Shown one piece after another: positions 1-7,599 of a DNA stretch of 25,411 nt. Positions within the stretch are counted from its first letter, which is position 1, and each line of letters starts with the position of its first letter. The stretch is from CAZIPN01 sp964541225 (GTDB taxonomy: Bacteria; Actinomycetota; Coriobacteriia; Anaerosomatales; JAAXUF01): contig CAZIPN010000027.1 of the NCBI GenBank assembly GCA_964541225.1, positions 1-25,411 of the forward strand, given 5' to 3'. The notes under the pieces are model-generated. The model was not told the origin of the DNA. It saw only the letters and a list, made by a program, of their open reading frames with translations, and did no database searches. The position numbers and the translations under genes were made by a program.

Positions 1-1305
1 CCGGGCTTCCAGTTCATGGAACGCTTCGACTGGATTCCGCAGATTCACATCCAGTACCTGATGGCTGTGGACGGGATCTCGGTGACGATGGTTGCGCTCT
101 CGGCGCTGCTGTCGTTTGTGGTCGTGCTCGGATCGTGGAACAACGACGACAAACCGAAGACCTGGTTCATTCTGCTGTTGCTGCTCGAGAGTGGCATGAA
201 CGGCGTGTTCGTGGCTCTCGACTTCGTTCTCTTCTACGTGTTCTGGGAGTGGGTTCTCATTCCCATGTACTTCATCATGGCGTGGTGGGGCAAAGAGGAC
301 CGCAGCTACGTGAGCTTGAAGTTCTTCATCTACATGCTGCTTGGCTCCGTGCTCATCCTGTTTGGCATCATCGCCATGTACTTGAACCCCGCCGGACACA
401 CGTTCGACATGATCGAACTCGCTCACCGGCACTTCCCGGTTGGTTTCCAGAACTGGGTGACGCTGCTCTTCTACTTCGGGTTTGCCGTGCGAGTACCTGT
501 CTGGCCGTTCCATACGGGCCACTCGGACGCGCACATTCAGGCGCCGACTGCTGGTTCGGTGACCTTGGCGGGCGTGCTGCTTAAGACGGGCACCTACGGA
601 CTCATGCGAGTCTCGCTGCCGATGCTGCCCGAGGGCTCGCACCACTGGGCGTTCTTCATCGCGGCCATGGCGTGCGGTGCGATCATCTACGGTTCGGTCG
701 TCGCTTGCTGGCAGCCCGACCTGAAGAAGATGCTTGCGTATTCCTCAGTCGGCCACATGGGATTCGCGATGCTCGGCATCGCGGCGGGCACGGTCTGGGC
801 GCTCAATGGAGCGATGGTGCTTGCGTTCGCGCACGGCGTCATCACGGGCCTGCTGTTCCTCGTCGTCGGAATGATCTACGACCGGGCTCACACGCGCATG
901 GCTCCTGAACTCGAAGGTGTCGGCAAACAGGCGCCCGTCTTAGGCGGAATGCTGGGGTTTGCGGCGATCTCGTCGCTCGGTCTGCCCGGACTGGCAGGGT
1001 TCGTCGGCGAGTTCCTTGTGCTTGTTGGAGCGTGGCAGTCGGATCTGCCCAAGATCTTCCCGGTGATCGCGGGCGTCGGTATGTTGCTCGGCGCGGCGTA
1101 CATGCTCTGGGTCATCTACCGCGTCGTGTACGGCGAGCCCACCGAGAAGGTTCTCAAGATCAAGGACGCGACTCCGATCGACATCGCCACAGCCGGACCG
1201 CTCATGGCGATCAGCGCGATTATCGGCGTGAACTGGAACGTGCTCCTAAGCTTCGTCAACCCAGCAGTCACTCATCTTGCCATGATGTTTGCGAAGGGGA
1301 TGTAG
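1..1305 (+). CDS. nuoM: NADH-quinone oxidoreductase subunit M (5' truncated by window)
   Basis: This is the proton-pumping antiporter-like membrane subunit M of respiratory complex I. The reading frame is open from base 1, and the residues before the first ATG at 16 already fit the family, so that ATG is internal and the gene begins outside the window. About 434 residues remain of a protein usually near 500. Visible landmarks are the VDGIS segment near the start, the conserved membrane glutamate in FWEWVLIPMYF, the lysine in GVLLKTGTYG, and KKMLAYSSVGHMGF. At least ten hydrophobic helices can be seen. One oddity is that the usual HTWLPDAH loop reads HTGHSDAH. The stop codon is immediately followed by the nuoN start, so the two genes are surely co-transcribed. 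Assignment is very secure from family resemblance and from the neighbour. Confidence 0.95.
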   Translation, partial: PGFQFMERFDWIPQIHIQYLMAVDGISVTMVALSALLSFVVVLGSWNNDDKPKTWFILLLLLESGMNGVFVALDFVLFYVFWEWVLIPMYFIMAWWGKEDRSYVSLKFFIYMLLGSVLILFGIIAMYLNPAGHTFDMIELAHRHFPVGFQNWVTLLFYFGFAVRVPVWPFHTGHSDAHIQAPTAGSVTLAGVLLKTGTYGLMRVSLPMLPEGSHHWAFFIAAMACGAIIYGSVVACWQPDLKKMLAYSSVGHMGFAMLGIAAGTVWALNGAMVLAFAHGVITGLLFLVVGMIYDRAHTRMAPELEGVGKQAPVLGGMLGFAAISSLGLPGLAGFVGEFLVLVGAWQSDLPKIFPVIAGVGMLLGAAYMLWVIYRVVYGEPTEKVLKIKDATPIDIATAGPLMAISAIIGVNWNVLLSFVNPAVTHLAMMFAKGM

Positions 1306-2781
1306 ATGCAACAGTTCCTCGCACTCGCCCCTGAAGCGCTGCTCATCGTCGGCGCACTGGTCGTACTCTTTGCCGAGCTATACGGTGGAGATCGCGCCGC
1401 AGCGATTGTCGGCACCGTGACCGCGGCGGCGGCCGCAATCCTCGTGTGGCTGATTCCGGCACCTGCGGAGATGTTCGGCGGCATGCTGCACTTCGGTGCG
1501 GGCACCGCTACTGCGACCCTGCGCAGCACGATCGCGGGGCTGAGCGCGATCATGCTCCTGTGGGTGGTCGCTCGCGGATGGGCGGGCTTCAACGCGAGAG
1601 AGGCCGTCTCGCTCATGATGTTCTCGACGGTGGGCGGCATGCTGCTCATCTCGGCGAACGACCTGGTCATGCTGTTCATGGCGCTTGAACTCGCGACGCT
1701 CCCGGCCTACGTACTGATCGGCTATGCGCGCGAGGACGAGCGTGGACTTGAGGGCGCGCTCAAGTACTTCCTCATCTCGATGCTCATGAGTCTGCTGATG
1801 GCGTATGGACTCTCGTTCGTCTTCGGGCTCACGGGCACGACGGCCTACCAGGCCATCCCTGCTTCTTCCGGTGCACTCGGCTTGCTGGCTGGGATTCTTG
1901 TCGCTGCCGGGTTCTTGACCAAGACAACGGCTACGCCGTTCCACTTCTGGTCGCCGGACGCCTACGGCGGATCGTCACCGACATCGGTGGCCTACGTCTC
2001 GGCGATCGCGAAGGTCGGCGCGGTGTGGGCGTTCGCACGCTTCTTCATCGTCGTGCTGCCTGGGATGAAGCCGCTGCTGTTCATCCTGCTCGGCGCGTCG
2101 GTCCTCTCGATGGTGCTCGGCAACTTCGTGGCGATCATTCAGCCGGACATACGGCGCATCATGGCGTACTCCGGTATCGGCAACATCGGCTACATGCTGC
2201 TCGGCATCTCATCGGGATCGGTGGAGGGTGCGGCCGGAGCGGTGTTCTTCGTGGTCGTGTACGCCGTGGGAATGGTCGGCCAGATGCTCGTGGTCGCGCA
2301 AGAAGGGCCAACGCTCAAAGATGTGGCGGGGCTCGTGCATCGGCGCCCGTACGCAGCGTGGTGCTCGGTCGGCTTCCTGTTCTCGCTGATCGGCTTCCCG
2401 CCGCTGGTTGGGTTCTTCGGCAAGCTTGCGGTCTTCAGTGCGGCGTATGACGCCGGCTATGGGTGGGCCGTCGCGGTGGCGATCGTCGTGTCGGTTGTTT
2501 CCGCCGGATACGCATTCAACATCATCCGCACGATGTTCACTCCCGGCGAGGGTACATCCCAGGGTTGGCACGGTCCGAAGCCCAGGCTCAGAGAGCTCTA
2601 CGGAATCAGAGGCGAGGCCCTCCCTGGTGATTGGGATCGCCCCATGCTGGAAGAGACCACGACCTACAAGCAGTACCCTGCTCTGGCAGCCACGGTCATC
2701 TTCGTGCTGACGTTCCTCGTGATCGGTCTTGGCATCGTCGCGCAGCCGCTGATTCAGATGCTTGGCGTCGGACTCCCGTAA
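1306..2781 (+). CDS. nuoN: NADH-quinone oxidoreductase subunit N
   Basis: This encodes the antiporter-like membrane subunit N of complex I, 491 residues, the normal length. The ATG directly abuts the nuoM stop. It is hydrophobic throughout with about 14 helices. Family signatures include the glutamate region MALELATLPAYVLIGY, the TPFHFWSPDAYGGSSP loop, and RRIMAYSGIGNIGYMLLG. A hydrophilic stretch of roughly 45 residues rich in G, P, R and E (about residues 413-458) sits before the last helix, somewhat longer than I expect for the family. This is the usual last gene of a nuo operon, and the hairpin just downstream fits the operon ending here. Substrate specificity of the complex (NADH, ferredoxin or F420H2 input) cannot be told from this subunit. 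Confidence 0.95.
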   Translation: MQQFLALAPEALLIVGALVVLFAELYGGDRAAAIVGTVTAAAAAILVWLIPAPAEMFGGMLHFGAGTATATLRSTIAGLSAIMLLWVVARGWAGFNAREAVSLMMFSTVGGMLLISANDLVMLFMALELATLPAYVLIGYAREDERGLEGALKYFLISMLMSLLMAYGLSFVFGLTGTTAYQAIPASSGALGLLAGILVAAGFLTKTTATPFHFWSPDAYGGSSPTSVAYVSAIAKVGAVWAFARFFIVVLPGMKPLLFILLGASVLSMVLGNFVAIIQPDIRRIMAYSGIGNIGYMLLGISSGSVEGAAGAVFFVVVYAVGMVGQMLVVAQEGPTLKDVAGLVHRRPYAAWCSVGFLFSLIGFPPLVGFFGKLAVFSAAYDAGYGWAVAVAIVVSVVSAGYAFNIIRTMFTPGEGTSQGWHGPKPRLRELYGIRGEALPGDWDRPMLEETTTYKQYPALAATVIFVLTFLVIGLGIVAQPLIQMLGVGLP

Positions 2782-2783
2782 GA

Positions 2784-2801
2784 GTCCGCGCGGCAGCGGA
2801 C
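2784..2801 (+). terminator. Hairpin after nuoN, possible terminator
   Basis: GTCCGC and GCGGAC form a perfect 6-bp GC-rich stem around a 6-base loop, starting three bases after the nuoN stop codon. There is no clear run of T after it, so it is not a classic intrinsic terminator. It may protect the 3' end or work with Rho. Confidence 0.35.
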
Positions 2802-2821
2802 GTCTGTGGGCAATGGGCTGC

Positions 2822-2855
2822 CATTCGGCGACCTGCGCGCTGGTCATTCGGCGAC
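2822..2855. repeat. Two 11-bp direct repeats upstream of htrA-like gene
   Basis: CATTCGGCGAC occurs at 2822-2832 and again at 2845-2855, a 23-bp period. The copies lie in the nuoN to protease intergenic region, about 130 bp before the protease start. They could be a tandem regulator-binding site or a chance duplication; nothing else supports a role. Confidence 0.4.
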
Positions 2856-2988
2856 ATGACTGTGGGCTTTCTATGAAAGACACTCGTCGCGCCGTATCTC
2901 GCCACTGCTCGGGGTACATTTATTGCTGCTCAGACTGGCCAATATCCCAACCGCGAACCGCTCCGTTCGGCTATGCGAGGTGCACCCA

Positions 2989-4497
2989 ATGACCTACGAC
3001 CCAGACTCCTTCGATCCCGACAACCGCCCGCCCGTTCCACCTGCCGAGACCCCCCCGGCACCCCAGGACCCATGGGAGCGGCGCCCGGTCGTCCCGCCCC
3101 CTCCCAGCGGCGTCCAGCCGACGCCTCCTCCTGCCGAGAACCCCCCGGCACCTCCCGCTCCCGGGGCACGGCCGTCATCCGCGCCGGTTCCCTCGAGTCC
3201 GCCGGTTCCGCCAGCTGCTCCACCCGCCGATTCCGGCGGCTACGCACAGCCGCCCTACTACCCGCCGGACGCCCCGCTTCCCGTCTGCGACTACACCACA
3301 GACAGCGACGAGCCGTGCGAGGAGCCGTCGCGCGTCAAGCGCTGGTCCGGTGCGGCCGTGGTGACGTCTGCCACGATCGGTGCGGTTATCGGCGGCGTGC
3401 TGGTTGCCGCAGCGCTGGTCTGGGCGTTTGGGCTCTTCCCCGGATCCGGTCAGACTCCGTCTACTCCGACGAGTTCGACGGCTGCGACCCCGGCGAACTT
3501 CTCGATCACTGCGAACAGCTCTAATCTCGACATTGCCGAGGCCGTTGCTAAGAAGGCGGTTCCGTCGGTGGTCAACGTGACGATTCAACAAGCAGTCATC
3601 GATCCCTTCACGGGCAACAAGTCGTATCAGGATCTCGGCAATGGCTCGGGCGTCATCATCCGTTCGAACGGCTACATCCTGACGAACAACCATGTGGTCA
3701 GCGATGCGGACCGCATTCTGGTTTCCGTTGGCGTGACGAACAAGGTGGCCAAGGTCATCGGCACTGACTCGACCACGGACCTTGCGGTCATCAAGATCGA
3801 CGGTTCGGGCTATCCGGCGATTCAGATTGGCTCGTCAAAGAACCTTCAAGTGGGACAGTGGGTCATGGCTGTGGGAAGTCCGTTTGGGCTTGAGAAGACC
3901 GTGACCTCGGGCATTGTCTCGGCGCTTCAGCGCTCGGAACAGGCCCAGGGCCAGAGCGGCTATGACCTCACGACCTACACGAACCTCATTCAGACCGATG
4001 CGGCGATCAACCCGGGCAATTCGGGCGGTGCGCTCGTGGACGACCAAGGCAAGCTCGTCGGACTTAACTCGCTGATCCAGTCACCCTCGGGTGGAGTTGG
4101 CGCCGCGCAGTCGGCGGGCATTGGCTTCGCGATCCCGGCCGATTTCGCAATCGACATCGCCAATCAGCTCATCGCCACCGGGCACGCGACGCACCCGTAC
4201 ATGGGCGTCACGAGCCAGACCGTTGACGAGAGTGTTGCGGCCCAGTTCGGCCTGAATGTGAAGAGCGGTGCGCTCGTGCGCTTCGTGGCACCGGGCTCGC
4301 CTGCCGAGGCTGGCGGCATCAAGGCGGGCGACATCATCACGAAGATTGGCACCACGAATGTCACGGCCGTCTCCGACGTGTTCTCGGCGATTCGAGACCA
4401 CAAGATCAATGAGAAGGTTCCCGTCGTGGTCGTGCGAAACGGCCAGACGCTAACCTTGAGCGTCACACTCGGCTCCGACTCATCCAACGCCGGGTGA
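2989..4497 (+). CDS. Membrane-anchored HtrA/DegP-type serine protease (S1C, one PDZ domain)
   Basis: A 502-residue trypsin-fold protease, expected to degrade or process misfolded envelope proteins outside the membrane. I chose the ATG at 2989 because GAGG lies 8 bases upstream and the preceding frame looks non-coding. Residues 1-105 are a proline-rich cytoplasmic tail, about 122-147 form one transmembrane helix, about 180-390 the protease domain, and about 402-498 a single PDZ domain. The catalytic triad is intact: His235 in TNNHVV, Asp264 in STTDLAV, and Ser345 in PGNSGGAL. This architecture matches the anchored HtrA proteins common in actinobacteria (known family feature). Its TGA overlaps the rlmH GTG as GTGA, suggesting coupled translation. 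The exact substrate is unknown, and assignment to a named orthologue such as DegP or PepD would be guesswork. Confidence 0.92.
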   Translation: MTYDPDSFDPDNRPPVPPAETPPAPQDPWERRPVVPPPPSGVQPTPPPAENPPAPPAPGARPSSAPVPSSPPVPPAAPPADSGGYAQPPYYPPDAPLPVCDYTTDSDEPCEEPSRVKRWSGAAVVTSATIGAVIGGVLVAAALVWAFGLFPGSGQTPSTPTSSTAATPANFSITANSSNLDIAEAVAKKAVPSVVNVTIQQAVIDPFTGNKSYQDLGNGSGVIIRSNGYILTNNHVVSDADRILVSVGVTNKVAKVIGTDSTTDLAVIKIDGSGYPAIQIGSSKNLQVGQWVMAVGSPFGLEKTVTSGIVSALQRSEQAQGQSGYDLTTYTNLIQTDAAINPGNSGGALVDDQGKLVGLNSLIQSPSGGVGAAQSAGIGFAIPADFAIDIANQLIATGHATHPYMGVTSQTVDESVAAQFGLNVKSGALVRFVAPGSPAEAGGIKAGDIITKIGTTNVTAVSDVFSAIRDHKINEKVPVVVVRNGQTLTLSVTLGSDSSNAG

Positions 4498-4958
4498 AGC
4501 TCACGGTCATTGCGGTCGGCCGCCTCAAGGAGCGCTACTGGCGCGAGGCTGCCGACGAGTACCTCAAACGGCTCGGACCGTATGCGACGGTCCGGGTCGT
4601 TGAAGTCGACGATCGTGACTCCGGCCGCGACGCGGCTCGTGCGCTTGCCGAGGAAGGCGCCGACGTATTGCGCGCTATTCCCAGCGGCTCGCACGTGATC
4701 TCGCTGGAGATCGGCGGCGCCCAGCTTTCGAGCGAGGCATTTGCCGAGCGGCTGCGCAACTTGGCGCTCGATGGACGCAGCAGCGTGGCGTTCGTGGTGG
4801 GCGGGTCGGTCGGCGTGGCGGACGCCGTGAGTGCGCGTGCCGACGAGCGCGTGTCGCTTGGCGCGATGACGCTGCCGCACAATCTGGCGCGCGTCGTGCT
4901 GCTCGAGCAGATCTACCGCGCGTTTCGCATCAACCGTGGTGAGCCCTACCACAAGTAG
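4494..4958 (+). CDS. rlmH: 23S rRNA (pseudouridine1915-N3)-methyltransferase
   Basis: RlmH is a small SPOUT-fold methyltransferase that uses S-adenosylmethionine to methylate pseudouridine 1915 in helix 69 of 23S rRNA on the assembled 70S ribosome. The product is 154 residues, the standard length. The knot region that binds the cofactor is complete: GGSVG at 103-107, then MTLPHNLARVVLLEQIYRAF at 125-144, with the typical C-terminal EPYHK. The GTG start overlaps the protease stop codon as GTGA and there is no separate ribosome-binding site of note, so translation is probably coupled. The last 18 bases, coding EPYHK and the stop, are repeated twice more downstream (see the repeat entry). Confidence 0.95.
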   Translation: MKLTVIAVGRLKERYWREAADEYLKRLGPYATVRVVEVDDRDSGRDAARALAEEGADVLRAIPSGSHVISLEIGGAQLSSEAFAERLRNLALDGRSSVAFVVGGSVGVADAVSARADERVSLGAMTLPHNLARVVLLEQIYRAFRINRGEPYHK

Positions 4959-5016
4959 GGGCGCGCGCATGAGCCCTACCACAAGTAGGGGCGCGCATGA
5001 GCCCTACCCCAAGTAG
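4941..5016. repeat. Three tandem copies of the rlmH 3' end, each a potential hairpin
   Basis: The final 18 bases of rlmH (4941-4958, GAGCCCTACCACAAGTAG) recur exactly at 4971-4988 and with one change (CCAC to CCCC) at 4999-5016. The linkers are GGGCGCGCGCAT and the same two bases shorter, giving periods of 30 and 28 bp. The first two units contain CCCTAC-CACAA-GTAGGG, a perfect 6-bp stem. The block lies between the convergent rlmH and trxB-like genes, so the hairpins could slow or end transcription. There is no T-run. Confidence 0.9.
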
Positions 5017-5056
5017 CAGGCCGCGTGCAGATCGCCGCGCCTCGCTCCCCGCGCCG

Positions 5057-5995
5057 CTAGCGCCGTTTCAGGTCCCGGTTCACCGCCATGGCCGCACGCG
5101 CCCCCTGGCCGACCGCGGTGATGATCTGCTTGCCGTACTCGTCGGTGACGTCGCCCGCGGCGTAGATGCCGGGTGTCGAGGTTGCACCCGACTTGTCGAT
5201 GACGATCTCGCCGGCCTCGTTGGTGTCGACGAGTCCGAGCGCGAATTCCTCGGCGCCGATCGACCCGATCTCGATGAAGACGCCGCTGACCGGCAGCTCG
5301 CTCTCCACGCCCTCGGCACTCGTCACGACGAGCTTCTCCACGCGATCGTCACCCTCGATGCGCACAGGCTTGGTGCGCTCATGCAGGGTGATCGCGGGGT
5401 TCTCGGCGATCTTGGCAAGGACCGCTGGTGGGGCAGAGAGTGTGCGCTCCGTGACGAGCGCGATCGGAGCGGCACCGAGCGTGGCCAGCTCGAGCACGGC
5501 GTCGGCGGCCGATTCGCCAGGCCCGATCACCACGACGGCCTTGCCGGCGAAGAATGCGGCATCGCATGTCGCGCAATACGAAACCCCTCGGCCGACAAAC
5601 TCGTCTTCACCTTGGATCGCGAGCCGGTTGGGGGCCTTGCCGGTAGCGATGATCACGGCAGAGGCATCGAGAGAGAGTCCTTCGCGTGTGAAGACCTGGA
5701 ACGTGTTGTCGCCCGGCACAATGGCGTTGACGAGCTGGCCTTCGAAGCAATCCACGTCGAAGCGCCCGACGTGCTCGCGGAAGCGTTCGATCAGCTCGGG
5801 TCCGGCGACGAGCTGCCAGCCGATGAAGTTCTCGACGTGCTTGGCGTGCATGGCTTGCCCACCAATGCTGCCCGCTACCACCGCGGTGACCAGTCCCTGG
5901 CGGCCCGCGTACATGCCCGCGGTTAGGCCTGCCGGTCCAGCTCCGACGATGACGACGTCATAGTGATCGCGTGTGTGAGGTGCGGTGTCTGTCAC
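5057..5995 (-). CDS. Thioredoxin reductase-like FAD disulfide oxidoreductase
   Basis: A 312-residue low-molecular-weight thioredoxin reductase homologue, expected to move electrons through FAD and a cysteine pair to thioredoxin or a related protein. The reading frame extends further upstream, but I prefer the GTG at 5995 because AGGGAG sits just before it and the length then matches the family. FAD is bound by GAGPAG at 18-23; the redox pair is Cys141-Ala-Thr-Cys144; the C-terminal AAGDVTDEYGKQIITAVGQG completes FAD binding. In the nucleotide domain GPGESA (158-163) keeps the GxGxxA pattern, but the HRRxxxR motif that normally grips the NADPH phosphate is replaced by residues around TERTLS (182-187). 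The electron donor may therefore not be NADPH. It is the only gene on this strand and diverges from the creD-like gene. Confidence 0.85.
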   Translation of the reverse strand: MTDTAPHTRDHYDVVIVGAGPAGLTAGMYAGRQGLVTAVVAGSIGGQAMHAKHVENFIGWQLVAGPELIERFREHVGRFDVDCFEGQLVNAIVPGDNTFQVFTREGLSLDASAVIIATGKAPNRLAIQGEDEFVGRGVSYCATCDAAFFAGKAVVVIGPGESAADAVLELATLGAAPIALVTERTLSAPPAVLAKIAENPAITLHERTKPVRIEGDDRVEKLVVTSAEGVESELPVSGVFIEIGSIGAEEFALGLVDTNEAGEIVIDKSGATSTPGIYAAGDVTDEYGKQIITAVGQGARAAMAVNRDLKRR

Positions 5996-6170
5996 GATGG
6001 CTCCCTGTTCGTCGACGGTACAGATGACTCTTCCCACGGCGCGTGTTGCCGGACTGCAACCCATTGTCACCGCCGAGTTGGCCGGGCGCCACCGAGGGGC
6101 AACGTCGCTAGATCATCATCGTACCCCCGCCCCGAATGGGCGAAGGAGACTCGACGACAGGGGGTGCGCG

Positions 6171-7433
6171 ATGTCCGCAGGCCGATTGCTCGCGATCTTC
6201 GCGATCTTTGTACTCGCGACAGCAGGTTGGCTGGCTTTGGCAGGCTCGATACACATTCGCTCGCTAGACACGGGCCAGCGTCTTGGTGATGCGGTGAGCG
6301 GGCTGTGGGGCTCGCAACAGACTCAGGCGGTTCCTGAGTTTCGGGCGCTCGGCGGTTCCGGATCGACTCCGCTCGATGTGGAGGCCAGCGACATTTCGGC
6401 GAGCTTTCGCCTGAACGACAGGCGCAAAGGGCTGCTGTGGTATGCGACGTACGTCGTCGACTTCCGCGCTGCCTATACCGTGACCAACCCGCTGAGCCGA
6501 GAGGCCACGGGCACGATGGCACTCAAGTTCCCCGATCCGGACGGGACCTACGACGGCTTCGCAGTGAGGGTCGACGGCGTCGAGGTTCCCGTTGAGTACA
6601 AGAACGGCAAGGCCGTTGCCACATTCGTGCTCCCGCCGAAGGGCTCGGCGAAAGTGGACACCGGGTACCGTACGAACGGCATGGACGCCTGGGAGTACCA
6701 GCCCAGCCCCAAGGGTGTGGGGGTCGTGAAGAACTTCAAGCTCGTGATGACGACGGACTTCTCGGCGATCGACTATCCCGGCGATGGCGTCTCGCCGACT
6801 CACTTCCAGAAATCAGGTGAGGGGTGGCAGCTGCAGTGGCGCTACTCGAGCATTGTGAGCGGGCATCCCATCGGGCTCGTCATGCCTAGGCCGCTCAATC
6901 CTGGCCCGCTCGTCGCGCGCATCACAACGTTCGCGCCCATTTCGTTGCTCTTCTTCTTCGTCGCGCTCATCTTGCTCACCGCTACGAGCGGTGTGCGGCT
7001 GCACCCGATTCACTATGGGTTCATTGCCGCAGGTTTCTTCGCGTTCCATCTCCTCTTGGCCTATCTCGCCGACCAGATCGATCTTAACCTTGCGTTCTTG
7101 ATTGCCGCAGCGACGTCGATTGGGCTGGTCGTCGGGTACTTGAGCGTGGTCGTCGGCAAGAAACGCGCGCTCGTCGAGATCGCCGCGAGCCAGCTGCTGT
7201 TCCTCGTGCTCTTCAGCTACAGTTTCTTCTTCCAAGGCTTCACCGGTCTCGCCATCACCATCGGCGTCGTGCTCACGCTCGCGTTCTTCATGATGAAGAC
7301 CGCGCACCTCGACTGGGAAGACGTGTTTCCCAGGCGCCAAGCCGCAGCTCGGGGTAGCTACAGCCAGACGCCGGCGTATGTGCCTCCGGCGACGGCCCCT
7401 ACCGAGACGGTCGTGCCCAACCAGCCGACATGA
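6171..7433 (+). CDS. CreD-like inner-membrane protein
   Basis: A 420-residue membrane protein that resembles the CreD family, whose E. coli member is controlled by the CreBC two-component system and affects envelope stress and colicin tolerance; its biochemical role is unknown. The ATG at 6171 follows AGGGGG. There is one N-terminal helix (about 5-27), an extracytoplasmic region of some 220 residues with beta-rich segments, then five helices (about 254-375), and a short polar tail ending in a P/T-rich stretch. The CreD-like part is the C-terminal half: SGVRLHPIHYGFIAAG, the following hydrophobic helices and the final KTAHLDWED match what I recall of that family. No creBC genes are nearby. Resemblance in the extracytoplasmic part is weaker, so this could be a distant relative. 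Confidence 0.6.
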   Translation: MSAGRLLAIFAIFVLATAGWLALAGSIHIRSLDTGQRLGDAVSGLWGSQQTQAVPEFRALGGSGSTPLDVEASDISASFRLNDRRKGLLWYATYVVDFRAAYTVTNPLSREATGTMALKFPDPDGTYDGFAVRVDGVEVPVEYKNGKAVATFVLPPKGSAKVDTGYRTNGMDAWEYQPSPKGVGVVKNFKLVMTTDFSAIDYPGDGVSPTHFQKSGEGWQLQWRYSSIVSGHPIGLVMPRPLNPGPLVARITTFAPISLLFFFVALILLTATSGVRLHPIHYGFIAAGFFAFHLLLAYLADQIDLNLAFLIAAATSIGLVVGYLSVVVGKKRALVEIAASQLLFLVLFSYSFFFQGFTGLAITIGVVLTLAFFMMKTAHLDWEDVFPRRQAAARGSYSQTPAYVPPATAPTETVVPNQPT

Positions 7434-7487
7434 TCGGGTCCCTGTGCGGCATGGGCGCCGGTCAACGCCTAGCACGACACGAGAGCT

Positions 7488-7515
7488 GCGCCCTCGGCCC
7501 CATGGCCACAGGCGC
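7488..7515 (+). terminator. Imperfect nested hairpin before argS
   Basis: GCGCC and GGCGC form an outer 5-bp stem and GGCC/GGCC an inner 4-bp stem around the loop CCAT, with a symmetric three-base mismatch between them. It lies 54 bases after the creD-like stop. No T-run follows, so a terminator role is tentative. Confidence 0.3.
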
Positions 7516-7525
7516 CGCCCTTCGA

Positions 7526-7555
7526 CTGACGGCCGACCTCGCTTTCCGGTATCCT
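7526..7555 (+). promoter_or_regulatory. Possible argS promoter
   Basis: CTGACG (7526-7531) and TATCCT (7550-7555) are each 4 of 6 matches to -35 and -10 consensus, separated by 18 bases, 45 bases before the argS start. Chance matches of this quality are not rare in such sequence. Confidence 0.35.
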
Positions 7556-7599
7556 TTCACCCCACACCCGCATGCGCTTCCGAGAGGCCCTGATTCCTG

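Noticed and set aside
4997..5926. 309-codon + strand open frame opposite the thioredoxin reductase gene
   Set aside because: It starts in the tandem repeat and shows no family motif, while the - strand frame has FAD and CATC motifs.
6045..6060. GTTGC-CGGACT-GCAAC inverted repeat in the divergent region before the trxB-like gene
   Set aside because: A 5-bp arm is short enough to occur by chance and no promoter element could be paired with it.
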